Source: Haloarcula marismortui ATCC 43049
GTDB taxonomy: Archaea > Halobacteriota > Halobacteria > Halobacteriales > Haloarculaceae
NCBI RefSeq assembly: GCF_000011085.1
Contig: NC_006396.1
Coordinates: forward strand, 1,736,001 to 1,800,000
Direction: 5' to 3'
DNA: 64,000 nt
The stretch's first letter is position 1. The number at the start of each line of letters is the position of its first letter. Below are positions 45,662 through 53,970 of the stretch, piece after piece. A program made the translations under genes and the position numbers. The notes below the pieces were generated by a model. The model was not told the DNA's origin. It did not search any database and saw only the letters and a program-made list of their open reading frames with translations.

Positions 45662-45781
45662 ATGTGTATGTCCAGCAACAGTAGCAGACTGCAGTCCCGG
45701 GGCCAGCGGGTGCGAACGCGGCAGTGGCGACTCGACCAGCAACCGAAGCGCTGTCCCACGAGCACCTGCGGGAGCCGGTAA
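45662..45781 (+). CDS. Candidate 39-residue leader ORF directly before the MaoC gene
   Basis: ATG 45662 opens a 39-residue basic frame (MCMSSNSSRLQSRGQ... ending RCPTSTCGSR) whose TAA at 45779-45781 is 1 bp from the MaoC ATG. A TATA-like CATTAACA near 45633-45640 lies about 26 bp upstream, as for a leaderless message. Its composition is basic and unlike haloarchaeal proteins, so a coupling leader is more likely than a functional protein. Low confidence. Confidence 0.25.
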   Translation: MCMSSNSSRLQSRGQRVRTRQWRLDQQPKRCPTSTCGSR

Positions 45782-45782
45782 G

Positions 45783-46226
45783 ATGGCCGGCGAGTTCGAC
45801 ACGGTCGATGTTGGCGATAGCTTCACCACCTCGGGACGGACCATCACCGAGGCCGACGTGGTCAACTTCGCGGGTGTCAGCGGGGATTTCAATCACCTCC
45901 ACACGAACGCCGAGCGGATGGCCGACTCGGGGTACGGCGAGCGTATCGCCCACGGCGCGCTGGTGTTTTCAGTCGTCACTGGCCTCCTGTGGCAGGCCCG
46001 TGACGAGGCCGAAAAGCGGCACATGGTCGCGTTCTACGGTATCGACCGGCTTCGGTTCATCAAGCCGGTGTTCCTGGGAGAGACCATTCACGTCGAGGCC
46101 GAGATTGTCGACACCGAACGGCGGGACCACCCGGTTGCGACGGGCGTCGTCCGAACCGAAGTCACCGCCGTGAATCAGGCCGACGACGCTGTCTTTTCGG
46201 CCGAGTTCCTGACGCTCCGGCGGTAG
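45783..46226 (+). CDS. MaoC-like dehydratase (R-specific enoyl-CoA hydratase)
   Basis: A 147-residue single hot-dog protein. The hydratase-2 motif is intact: VSGDFNHLHTNAERM (catalytic Asp and His) followed by GERIAHGALVFSVVTGLL. RLRFIKPVFLGETIHVEAEI is the typical substrate-groove strand. R-specific hydratases convert enoyl-CoA to (R)-3-hydroxyacyl-CoA and so can link beta-oxidation to polyhydroxyalkanoate, made by Haloarcula species; that link is an inference. It ends 49 bp before the convergent acyl-CoA dehydrogenase gene. Confidence 0.88.
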   Translation: MAGEFDTVDVGDSFTTSGRTITEADVVNFAGVSGDFNHLHTNAERMADSGYGERIAHGALVFSVVTGLLWQARDEAEKRHMVAFYGIDRLRFIKPVFLGETIHVEAEIVDTERRDHPVATGVVRTEVTAVNQADDAVFSAEFLTLRR

Positions 46227-46274
46227 GCCGACTGTCGAATCAGTGGCAGCGTCGGCAGTCCGTCTATCGTGGCC

Positions 46275-47414
46275 TCACAGCACGCGGTCGGCGATGATGT
46301 TCTTCTGTATCTCGCTGGTCCCCTCGTATATCTTGGTGATTCGGGCATCCCGATAGTACCGCTCGACGTTGTGGTCGGTGACGTAGCCGGCCCCACCATG
46401 GACCTGAATCGCCTCGTCGGCCACGTCGACGGCGTGTTCGCTGGCGAACAGCTTTGCCATGCTGGTCAGCTTTGTCGCCACATCGAGGTTGCCCGAATCG
46501 ATGGCGCTGGCGGCACGATAGGTAAGCGACCGCGCAGCCTCGACGTTGGTGGCCATCTCCGCAACCTTGTGTTCGATGGCCTGGAACTCGCTGATCGGCT
46601 GGCCGAACTGCTCGCGCTCGTTCGCGTACTCGATAGAGTCGTCGATGGCGGCCTGAGCGGTGCCGACGGCTTGCGCGGCTACGTTTGCCCGCCCGCTCGC
46701 GAAGAAGTCCATCAGTTGGTAGAAGCCAGCGCCCGCTTCTCCGATGAGGTTCTCCTCGGGCACGCGAACGTCGTCGATGATGATTTCGGCCAGATCTGAC
46801 GCGCGGATGCCGAGCTTGTTGTCGATTTTCTCGGCCTGCAGGCCGTCGGTGTCCGTCGGCACGAGGAACGCGCTGATGCCCTCGTGGCCGGCGTCGGGGT
46901 CAGTCTTGGCCATCACGACCATCACGTCGGCGACAGTTCCGTTCGTAATCCACATCTTATTGCCGTTAAGGACCCAGCCGTCGCTGTCGCGTTCGGCGTA
47001 GGTCTCGATACCAGCCACGTTCGAGCCGTGGGCGGGTTCGCTGATGGCGCTGGCACACGCCGACTCGCCGCTGGTAATCTTCGGCAGCCACTTCTCTTTC
47101 ATCCACTCGTCGCCGTACTTCTGAATCATGCTCGACCCGAAGCCACGGGAGCCGATGGCGCTCCCGATGCCCGGGTCGGCCCGCCAGAGTTCCTCGGTGA
47201 CGACGACGCCAGTGAGGCTGTCCATCCCCGCGCCGCCGTACTTCTCGGGGACTTCCGGCGCGATGAGGTCGTACTGTGCCGCCTGCTCCATCAGTTCCGC
47301 CGGGTAGCGTTTCTCCCTATCGCATTCCTTTCCGAGCGGCTCGATTTCGTTCTCGCCGAATTCGCGCACCGCTTCTCGGACTGCCGTCTGCTCGGCCGTC
47401 AAGCTAAACGCCAT
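46275..47414 (-). CDS. Acyl-CoA dehydrogenase (short/branched-chain type)
   Basis: A 379-residue flavoenzyme from MAFSLTAEQTAVREAV. Motifs: ACASAISEPAHGSNVAG, GNKMWITNGTVADVMVVMAK, REQFGQPISEFQAIEHKVAE, QVHGGAGYVTDHNVERYYRD and KIYEGTSEIQKNIIADRVL with the catalytic Glu. The pattern is the general short-chain or branched-chain acyl-CoA dehydrogenase. A TATA-like CTATATTTGG about 28 bp upstream supports ATG 47414. Divergent from the ABC importer operon, which may bring in its precursor. Confidence 0.92.
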   Translation of the reverse strand: MAFSLTAEQTAVREAVREFGENEIEPLGKECDREKRYPAELMEQAAQYDLIAPEVPEKYGGAGMDSLTGVVVTEELWRADPGIGSAIGSRGFGSSMIQKYGDEWMKEKWLPKITSGESACASAISEPAHGSNVAGIETYAERDSDGWVLNGNKMWITNGTVADVMVVMAKTDPDAGHEGISAFLVPTDTDGLQAEKIDNKLGIRASDLAEIIIDDVRVPEENLIGEAGAGFYQLMDFFASGRANVAAQAVGTAQAAIDDSIEYANEREQFGQPISEFQAIEHKVAEMATNVEAARSLTYRAASAIDSGNLDVATKLTSMAKLFASEHAVDVADEAIQVHGGAGYVTDHNVERYYRDARITKIYEGTSEIQKNIIADRVL

Positions 47415-47515
47415 ATTCGATGTGTGACGGCCACCCAAATATAGATTTGGTCGAATTCTCCCGCATCTTTAATGTGTATGGTTTGGAACGTGGTACCACC
47501 CACCGAGGGTAGACC

Positions 47516-48886
47516 ATGGCAGACCCAACGAGCACACCCAGCGACAGGAGCACAGCATATACCAACAGCATCGGTCGGCGGTCATTCATCAGAGCGGCCG
47601 GGGCGAGCGCGGCACTCGGACTGTTCGCCGGCTGCAGCGGTGACGGCGGCGGTGGTGGGGAGAACCCCGATGGAGGTGGTGGCATCGCCGAGACAGTCAC
47701 CATCGGCCACCTCGCACCGCTGAACAACCCGCTCGGCGTTGGCTCGAAGCGGTCGGCGGAGATGGCGGTCGCCGAAATCAACGACGACGGTGGTATCGCC
47801 GACCAGACCGTCGAACTCGTTACGAAGGACACGCGGGCGTCGCCGTCCGAGGCGCGCACCGTCGCAGGCGAGTTGGTCCGACAGGAGGAAGTCGACGCCA
47901 TCGTCGGCACGTTCTCCAGCGAGGTGACTCAGTCTATTATGGACCTCGTGTCGGAGTTCAACACGCCGTTTCTGGTCACCGGCTCCGCCGCGCCGAGTAC
48001 CGTCACGGAGTTCGTCGCGTCCGACTACGAGCGCTACAAGAACACGTTCCGGGTCGGGCCGGTGAACTCCCACTTCCAGGCGGAGGTCATCAGCCAGTAC
48101 GCCAGCCACCTCTCGGACCGCCACGGGTGGAACACGTTTGCCGTCGTCGCCGACGACGCGGAGTGGACGACGGTGTTCCGGAACCGGCTGGTCGACCTGC
48201 TGAAGGAGGCGGACTTGGACGTGCCGATGGTGAACGGGCTGGCAACGGATACTACCTCTTTCGGGTCGGTGCTTGACGATGTGGACGCGGCGGGCGCGGA
48301 CGCGATGTTCCGCTTCTTCGCACACATCAACGGCGGGCCGATGGCGGCCCGCTGGGCACAGGGCGAGTACGAGTTCGGCATCGAGGGAGTGCACGTCGCG
48401 TCGATGCTGCCGGCGTACTACCAGCTCACCGAAGGCGCGGCGGCTTACGAGACGACGACACAGTCCGGCGCGGCGGGTGTCACCGACATCACGTCGAAGA
48501 CGGTCCCGTTCACGGAGGCGTACATGGAGGCGTACGGCGACGCCGATGACCCGCCGAGCAAGCCGATGTACATGGGCTTTGTGACCTACGACGCGATACA
48601 CGTCTTCAAGAACGCCGCCGAGCGCGCCGGTACCGTCGACCAGGAGAACAACCTCGATACAATTGTCGACGCGCTGCTCCAGACTGACTTCACCGGTGTG
48701 GCCGGGCAAATCCAGTTCTACGGGGCCGACGAGACGTACGCCCACGACCTCCGAGAAGAGCGGGACAGTGACGGCATCATCACGAACTACCCGCTTACCC
48801 AGTGGCGCGAGGGTGGGTCTCTGGAGTCCGTCTACCCGGAGGGCTTGCAGACAGCCGAACACGCCGCGCCGCCGTGGATGGGGTGA
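47516..48886 (+). CDS. ABC importer substrate-binding protein (LivK-like)
   Basis: A 456-residue receptor. It has a Tat-type signal RRSFIRAAGASAALGLFAGC (residues about 22-41) ending in a lipobox-like FAGC, then a Gly-rich spacer, so it is probably a lipid-anchored surface protein. The mature part has the type I periplasmic-binding layout: VTIGHLAPLNNPLGVGSKR, VELVTKDTRASPSEARTV, FLVTGSAAPSTVTEFV. The family binds branched-chain amino acids, amides or organic acids; the catabolic neighbours suggest the last. First gene of a five-gene operon; GAGGGT 8-12 nt before the ATG could be a ribosome site. Confidence 0.9.
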   Translation: MADPTSTPSDRSTAYTNSIGRRSFIRAAGASAALGLFAGCSGDGGGGGENPDGGGGIAETVTIGHLAPLNNPLGVGSKRSAEMAVAEINDDGGIADQTVELVTKDTRASPSEARTVAGELVRQEEVDAIVGTFSSEVTQSIMDLVSEFNTPFLVTGSAAPSTVTEFVASDYERYKNTFRVGPVNSHFQAEVISQYASHLSDRHGWNTFAVVADDAEWTTVFRNRLVDLLKEADLDVPMVNGLATDTTSFGSVLDDVDAAGADAMFRFFAHINGGPMAARWAQGEYEFGIEGVHVASMLPAYYQLTEGAAAYETTTQSGAAGVTDITSKTVPFTEAYMEAYGDADDPPSKPMYMGFVTYDAIHVFKNAAERAGTVDQENNLDTIVDALLQTDFTGVAGQIQFYGADETYAHDLREERDSDGIITNYPLTQWREGGSLESVYPEGLQTAEHAAPPWMG

Positions 48887-48889
48887 ACG

Positions 48890-49777
48890 ATGCTGGGCGA
48901 CATTGCCAGCGTCATCGTCGACGGCGCGCTCATCAGCGCCGTCTACGCCCTGATTGCTATCGGCTTCACCATGGTGTTTGGCGTCGGCGGCGTGTTGAAC
49001 CTCGCCCACGGTGCGCTGATAATGGCCGGCGCGTACACCTACCTGAGTCTCGTCTCGGACAGCATCCTCGCGAGCGTGACGCTGCATCCAATAGTCGCGT
49101 TCCCGCTCACTATCGTCGTCGTCGGCCTCATCTCCTACGGCCTCTACGTCGTGTTAGTTCGGACCATCGAGGAGAACGTCGTCATCACGTTCCTCGCGAC
49201 CATCGTGGTCGCCATCGCCTTCACCGAACTCGTCACGCTCGTGTTCCACGCGCAACCCTACCAGTACAGCGTGGTGCCGGGCGTGCTGCAGGTCCAGGCG
49301 CTCGGGACCCGAATCCTGTACGTCGAACTCGCGGCCTTCGTCGTCTCGTGGGTCGCGATGGGGCTGCTCTGGTACTACGTCACCAAGACCGACAGCGGGC
49401 GGTCGATACGCGCCACCTCGATGAGCGAGCGCGGGGCCATGCTTACCGGCGTTGATGTGTCCGGCGTGCGTGCCCGCACGTGGCTCGTCGCGGGCGGTTT
49501 GGCCGGCATCGCCGGCGTGTTCTTAGGTGGCATCGGGGCGGCCGAACCGACGATGTGGCTGGAACCGCTCGCGCTCGCGTTCATCATCGTCGTCGTGGGC
49601 GGCATCGGCTCCATCAAGGGGTCGGTCGCCGCGGCCTACATCGTCGGCTACCTGCAGACGGCGACCGGACAGTTCCTCGGACAGAGCGTCCGCGGCATCA
49701 TGTCGCTGGTGGTCCTCGTGGTCGTCCTGCTGGTGCTGCCACAGGGCCTGTACGGCACGGAGTTCGTCCATGAGTGA
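48890..49777 (+). CDS. ABC importer permease (LivH-like)
   Basis: A 295-residue membrane protein with eight or so hydrophobic segments. Family stretches: DGALISAVYALIAIGFTMVF, GVLNLAHGALIMAGAYTYL, RATSMSERGAMLTGVDV (the coupling loop region) and VVGGIGSIKGSVAAAYIVGY. It starts 3 bp after the stop of the binding-protein gene and overlaps the LivM-like gene by 8 bp, showing tight operon coupling. One half of the membrane channel. Confidence 0.92.
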   Translation: MLGDIASVIVDGALISAVYALIAIGFTMVFGVGGVLNLAHGALIMAGAYTYLSLVSDSILASVTLHPIVAFPLTIVVVGLISYGLYVVLVRTIEENVVITFLATIVVAIAFTELVTLVFHAQPYQYSVVPGVLQVQALGTRILYVELAAFVVSWVAMGLLWYYVTKTDSGRSIRATSMSERGAMLTGVDVSGVRARTWLVAGGLAGIAGVFLGGIGAAEPTMWLEPLALAFIIVVVGGIGSIKGSVAAAYIVGYLQTATGQFLGQSVRGIMSLVVLVVVLLVLPQGLYGTEFVHE

Positions 49778-50891
49778 CCGAGAGCAGACCGGCCGAGGTA
49801 TCGGCCGACTCGTTGGCCGCGTCGAATCGGTCCTGAGAGACAGCCTCCTCGCCCAGGGGGCCGGCGTCATCGGAGCGGTCGGCCAGCCAGCGGAGCGGCT
49901 GCTCTGGCCGGTCGCCGAGCGGTACAACCGGACACTCGGCAAACGCTTCGGCGAAATTACCGGCCTGCAGTTGTTGCTGTTGCTGGTAGCTTTTGGCGGT
50001 CTCGTCACCGCGCCGCTGTGGGGCCAGGACTACCTCAGGCCGCTCACGCTCGGCGCGGTGTGGGCCGTCTTCGCGATGGGGTGGGACATCCAGAGCGGCT
50101 ACACCGGCTACATCAGTTTCGGCCACTCGGCGCTGTCGGGGGCGGCCGGCTACACGACCGGCTTGCTGGTGCTCCATCTGAATCCGGAGCTATCGCTGTT
50201 TGTCACAGTCCCGCTGTCGATACTCGCGACGACGGTGCTGGGGCTGGCCATCGCCGTCCCCTCGCTCCGGCTCCGTGGCCCGTATTTCTCGCTCGTCACC
50301 TTCGTCACCGTCCTGCTGTTCTACCGGCTGACGAAGGCGCTAAGTCACTGGACGAACGGCCTGCGGGGCATCCGCGTCGACGTGTTCACCTACGACCTGA
50401 CGCTGCAGTACTACATGGTCGTGGTGCCGATGCTCGCGGTTGCGGCCACGCTGACCTACGTCGGGCGCTCCGACGTGGGCACTGTGCTGGTCGCGATTCG
50501 CGAGAACGAGGACGCCGTCTCCGCGGCCGGCGTAGACCCGACGAAGTTCAAGCTCTGGTCGTTCGTGCTGAGCGCCGTCCCGATGGGTATCGGCGGCGTC
50601 TTGCTCGCCCACGTCAACGCGGGCGTGGACCCACAGACGTTCGTCATCGTGGACAACAGCATCCAGATGATAGCGATGGCAGTCATCGGCGGCATGAGCT
50701 CGATTCTGGGACCGCTCGGCGGCGCGTTCCTGTTCGTCGGACTCCGGGACGTGTTCCTCGTCGGCCTTGGCGAGGAACTGCGCTGGCTCGCCCTCTGGCT
50801 GCTGGTCCTCCTCGTGCTGGTGTTCGCCCGCGACGGACTGTTCCGTCTCCTCTGGCGTGCACTCGGCGCGCTGGGAGGTGACCGACGGTGA
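49770..50891 (+). CDS. ABC importer permease (LivM-like)
   Basis: A 373-residue membrane protein. The first 60 residues are a polar Arg-rich N-terminal extension before the first helix (ITGLQLLLLLVAFGGLV). LivM motifs include GYTGYISFGHSALSGAAGYT, LRLRGPYFSLVTF, ENEDAVSAAGVDPTKFKLWS (coupling loop) and VIGGMSSILGPLGGAFLFV. ATG 49770 overlaps the LivH-like stop; reading frames opening earlier lie within that gene. Overlaps the first ATPase gene by 4 bp. Confidence 0.92.
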   Translation: MSDREQTGRGIGRLVGRVESVLRDSLLAQGAGVIGAVGQPAERLLWPVAERYNRTLGKRFGEITGLQLLLLLVAFGGLVTAPLWGQDYLRPLTLGAVWAVFAMGWDIQSGYTGYISFGHSALSGAAGYTTGLLVLHLNPELSLFVTVPLSILATTVLGLAIAVPSLRLRGPYFSLVTFVTVLLFYRLTKALSHWTNGLRGIRVDVFTYDLTLQYYMVVVPMLAVAATLTYVGRSDVGTVLVAIRENEDAVSAAGVDPTKFKLWSFVLSAVPMGIGGVLLAHVNAGVDPQTFVIVDNSIQMIAMAVIGGMSSILGPLGGAFLFVGLRDVFLVGLGEELRWLALWLLVLLVLVFARDGLFRLLWRALGALGGDRR

Positions 50892-51625
50892 CGCTGCTGT
50901 CGGTCGACGGGCTGGCCAAGCAGTTCGGCGGCCTCGTCGCCGTCGACGACCTCTCCTTTGGCGTCGAGAGCGGCGAGATACTCGGCCTCATCGGCCCCAA
51001 CGGCTCCGGCAAGACGACCGTGTTCAACTGCATCATGAGTATCTACGCGGTGACCAGCGGAACGGTGCGCTTCGGCGGCACAGATATTACGGACGACAAG
51101 ACACACCAGATTGTCAACCGTGGACTGTCGCGCGTCTCTCAGGAGTCCAATCCAATCGGGTCGATGACCGTCCGAGAGAACATCGAGCTGTTCACCTTCC
51201 CCAACAGCGTCCGCTCGTTCGACGGCGGCGCGAGCGACGAGGCAATCGCGAGCTACGCCGCACGGGTCGATATCGAGGACGCTCTCGACGACGACCCCGG
51301 CTCCCTGCCCCACGCCGACGTTCGCCGCCTCGAAATCGCGAAGGCACTGGCGACAGAGCCGGACCTCCTCTTGCTCGACGAGCCCTTCGCCGGCTTGAAC
51401 CAGACGGAGGTCCGGCAGCTTTCAGAGCAGTTCGAGTCGTTCCGCGAGCAGGGCATCACCATGGTCGTCGTCGACCACAACATGCGCGGCCTGATGGACC
51501 TCGTCGACCGGGTAGTCGTGTTGCACAACGGCCAGAAGCTGGCAGCCGGTGACCCGGCCGACATCGTCGGTGACGAACGGGTCCAGGACGCCTACCTCGC
51601 CGGGGAGGTGAGCGCGGTCCAATGA
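50888..51625 (+). CDS. ABC importer ATPase (LivG-like)
   Basis: A 245-residue ATPase starting at GTG 50888, overlapping the LivM-like stop. Walker A is IGPNGSGKTTVF, Walker B is LLLLDEPFAGLN and the His switch is VVVDHNMRG. The ABC signature that normally reads LSYGQQ or LSGGQ is changed to LPHADVRRLEIAKAL: the family's small-residue-Gln pair is lost while the following RRLEIA is kept. Works with LivF at the cytoplasmic side of the importer; the heterodimer could run with one altered signature. Confidence 0.9.
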   Translation: MTLLSVDGLAKQFGGLVAVDDLSFGVESGEILGLIGPNGSGKTTVFNCIMSIYAVTSGTVRFGGTDITDDKTHQIVNRGLSRVSQESNPIGSMTVRENIELFTFPNSVRSFDGGASDEAIASYAARVDIEDALDDDPGSLPHADVRRLEIAKALATEPDLLLLDEPFAGLNQTEVRQLSEQFESFREQGITMVVVDHNMRGLMDLVDRVVVLHNGQKLAAGDPADIVGDERVQDAYLAGEVSAVQ

Positions 51626-52338
51626 GCGACCCGCTGCTCGAAGTCGAAGACCTCGACGTGTACTACGGCAAGTCACAGGCGCTTGACGGCGTCTCGCTGA
51701 CCGTCGAGCGCGGGGAAATCGGTGGCATCATCGGCCCCAACGGCGCAGGAAAGACGACGCTGCTGGACGCCGTCGCCGGCTTCCTCGACTACGACGGGAC
51801 GATTCGGTTCAACGGGCGAGACGTGGCCGACCTCGACCCACAGCAGTTGGTCACTGACGGCCTCGTCTACTGTACCGAGGACCGCGACCTGTTCCCGTTT
51901 TTTTCGGTCCACGAGAACCTGCGCATGGGCGCGCAGTTCCGCGAGGACCGCGATGCCGTCCGGGCCGACCTGGACATGGTGTATGACCTGTTCCCGCGGC
52001 TCGACGACCGCCGGGACCAAGAGGCCCAGACCATGAGCGGCGGCGAACAGCAGATGCTGGCCGTCGGACGGGCGCTGATGGGCGACCCAGAGTTACTCGT
52101 TCTCGATGAACCAACGCTCGGGCTGGCTCCCGTCATCATCGACGACATCAGCGACGCTATCGAGACGCTGAACGAGCAGGGCCAGACGCTCCTGCTCGTC
52201 GAGCAGAACGCCACGTTCGCGCTACGCCACGCCCACCGGCTCTCGCTGCTGGAGTCCGGTCGGGTCGAGCTCAGTGGCTCCGCCACAGCGTTCCGGGACA
52301 ACGACTACATCACGGAGGCGTACGTCGGTATCCATTGA
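51622..52338 (+). CDS. ABC importer ATPase (LivF-like)
   Basis: A 238-residue ATPase with all standard motifs: IGPNGAGKTTLLDAVAGFL (Walker A), TMSGGEQQMLAVGRALM (signature), LLVLDEPTLGLAP (Walker B) and LLVEQNATFALRHAHR (His switch). It overlaps the LivG-like gene by 4 bp (ATGA) and ends the operon. No obvious T-rich terminator follows. Confidence 0.93.
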   Translation: MSDPLLEVEDLDVYYGKSQALDGVSLTVERGEIGGIIGPNGAGKTTLLDAVAGFLDYDGTIRFNGRDVADLDPQQLVTDGLVYCTEDRDLFPFFSVHENLRMGAQFREDRDAVRADLDMVYDLFPRLDDRRDQEAQTMSGGEQQMLAVGRALMGDPELLVLDEPTLGLAPVIIDDISDAIETLNEQGQTLLLVEQNATFALRHAHRLSLLESGRVELSGSATAFRDNDYITEAYVGIH

Positions 52339-52840
52339 ACGGGCGTGGCGAACTGAATTTGGTAGCCTGTGCTGCCACCACGTGTCCGTCGCCGGCTGGC
52401 ACTCGCGCAGTCGCGGTTCACTGCCGATGGTTCACATTCTCGAACACGTGCTGAATACTGTGGAAGCGACAGATGGCCACCCACCGGACTACAGCACCCA
52501 GCGAAATGTACGGATGTGTGGCTATACACGCTTGCCACCGTCTCCCACAAGGTCGGTCCACTGTCGGGAAACGCAAAGCGCACCGGAGGCAAACCCAATC
52601 GAGACGCTGTTTGTTCCGTATGCTGGAACTGGCGGTGTTCCACGCCACCGTGGCTCGCCCCCAGTCCGGTCCAGCAGTAGACACAGTAAACGGTCCAGTG
52701 CGAAAATATAATAACCGTACTTTTGTTATTTCGTGGAAGGGGCAAAGGCAGTCTGCCCGGTCAGTCGTATGTCGCCGGCCGAGACGGATACACCACCCCA
52801 GCGCCACTTTTAATCGTTGACAGAGTCGAATCAGCCACCG
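52339..52840. other. Long gene-poor stretch after the ABC operon
   Basis: About 500 bp with overlapping open frames on both strands but none with haloarchaeal amino-acid composition or a recognisable domain. GC bias by codon position is absent. It may be a decayed gene or element. An inverted repeat AATAAC/GTTATT lies at 52710-52730 near AT-rich promoter-like DNA. Confidence 0.5.
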
Positions 52841-53002
52841 ATGAACGGGGCTTACGTTACGACAGCAACTGCTTATCGTTCGGCTTATCCGAACGGTTAC
52901 GACAGGGGCAATGTTCCTGCGTCGAGGCGTGAGATTTTTGCGACCACAGTAATACGCTCGGCCAGAGATTCGACGTTAAACATCTATATTATGTTTAGCT
53001 AA
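52841..53002 (+). CDS. Candidate 53-residue small protein or structured RNA
   Basis: ATG 52841 (MNGAYVTTATAYRSAYPNG...) is 26-33 bp after TTTTAATC at 52808-52815, so a leaderless message is possible. The frame ends at 53002. Codon use lacks the strong G/C third-position bias of neighbours and the protein is basic. The same DNA holds a strong hairpin (52877-52895) between two copies of GTTACGACAG, so an RNA role is an alternative. Low confidence. Confidence 0.22.
   Translation: MNGAYVTTATAYRSAYPNGYDRGNVPASRREIFATTVIRSARDSTLNIYIMFS
52856..52905. repeat. Hairpin flanked by direct repeats
   Basis: CGTTCGG-CTTAT-CCGAACG at 52877-52895 (7-bp perfect stem) lies between exact direct repeats GTTACGACAG at 52856-52865 and 52896-52905. 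GCTTATC is also repeated at 52871 and 52883. No gene with recognised function covers it. Confidence 0.5.
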
Positions 53003-53219
53003 CCCGGCGCTAAGGTATTATATTCATATATAAAATACCAAATCGGCATTTTCATACTCGTACTTGACCAAATGGGTCTATAATATCCTTATATGTAGTC
53101 ATATCTCTAAATCTTAGTAATATCCAGACAGAGCGTTTTTGCAGTGAAACAGCCGCAAGATGCATCTGTTGTAACAGATATGGAAACGTATTTCTATAAG
53201 TGTGCATATATTCACTCCT

Positions 53220-53555
53220 ATGGGAGACGAAGAAGACATCGAAGACGAAGCCGTGTCCGTATCGATGGAGATATCGGGGAATTACGACGAAGTCATGTCG
53301 AAACTGGCGACAGAAGACGAGGGGTCGACGTCGCTTGTCTCGCTGCTCGATGACCTCGAACAGTTGCTTGACACAGTGGTCCGGATGGACGGTGGGACAC
53401 GCAGCGCAATCGCCCAGCAACTGCCCGAGGATATGACCGTCTCCTTCGACGCCCAGGCGGTCGTCGACACGCTTCAGGTGCTCGAACGCTACGACCTTGT
53501 TGTCCTCGAAGGCAACACCTGGAAGCCAGGCCCGAAACTTACCACCGAGGAATAA
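53220..53555 (+). CDS. Small acidic protein with winged-helix-like C-terminal half
   Basis: A 111-residue, strongly acidic protein from MGDEEDIEDEA. TTTCTATAAG at 53191-53200 centred about 24 bp upstream supports this start over an earlier in-frame ATG at 53202. The first 45 residues are a beta/acidic segment. Residues about 48-108 (LLDDLEQLLDTVVRMDGG, AIAQQLPEDMTVSFDAQAVV, VLERYDLVVLEGNTWKPG) read like a helix-turn-helix with a wing, as in small haloarchaeal regulators. No family is named with certainty. Flanked by gene-poor DNA on both sides. Confidence 0.65.
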   Translation: MGDEEDIEDEAVSVSMEISGNYDEVMSKLATEDEGSTSLVSLLDDLEQLLDTVVRMDGGTRSAIAQQLPEDMTVSFDAQAVVDTLQVLERYDLVVLEGNTWKPGPKLTTEE

Positions 53556-53835
53556 GAGCCATCACGGCGGGTCCGACATGGGCCGGCTTGTCTCACACCG
53601 GGACGGCGTGTGACGTACCACAGTCCGGCCGGTAGCGGTTGGCTAGTCCGTCGCAAACGGACAGTAACGGCCGAAGTCGACGGCTATAACGCCCACCGGA
53701 GTACCGGTTGCGGTGTTCAACGGCGAGTAGGTCCGGTCGCCGTGGAGGAAGTTCAGTAGCGGCTTCCTGCTGCCCAGTTCACCGATGGTCGCCAGATAAA
53801 GAGCCGTATAACAAACATCGGATAGCGCAGACCAC
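53556..53835. other. Gene-free stretch
   Basis: No gene seen. It includes a short hairpin GTCCGT-CGCAA-ACGGAC near 53647-53663 and, at its end, a TATA-like GTATAA at 53806-53811 positioned before the hairpin-rich segment that follows. Confidence 0.4.
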
Positions 53836-53935
53836 TGTATGCGAGCACATTGGGTGCTCGTACTCTCCCGACGCCCACCGTCTCATGCTCCCCTGTACGG
53901 GACGGTTTCACGCCGGGTTTGCCCACCCGGCGTTG
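53836..53935 (+). ncRNA. Candidate structured small RNA with three stem-loops
   Basis: About 26 bp after a TATA-like GTATAA (53806-53811) come three stems in 100 bp: CGAGCAC-ATTGG-GTGCTCG (53842-53860), CCGTC/GACGG (53878-53905) and ACGCCGGGT/ACCCGGCGT (53910-53933, 9 bp). No coding frame is credible here. The last stem could instead terminate the convergent minus-strand gene ending at 53971. Evidence is structural only. Confidence 0.3.
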
Positions 53936-53970
53936 GTCCGTGATACGTCTGTCCGACAGCTGCAGATCCC

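Noticed and set aside
52305..52807. Overlapping frames on the minus strand after the ABC operon
   Set aside because: Composition rich in Cys, Trp, His and Ser, unlike haloarchaeal proteins; no domain recognised.
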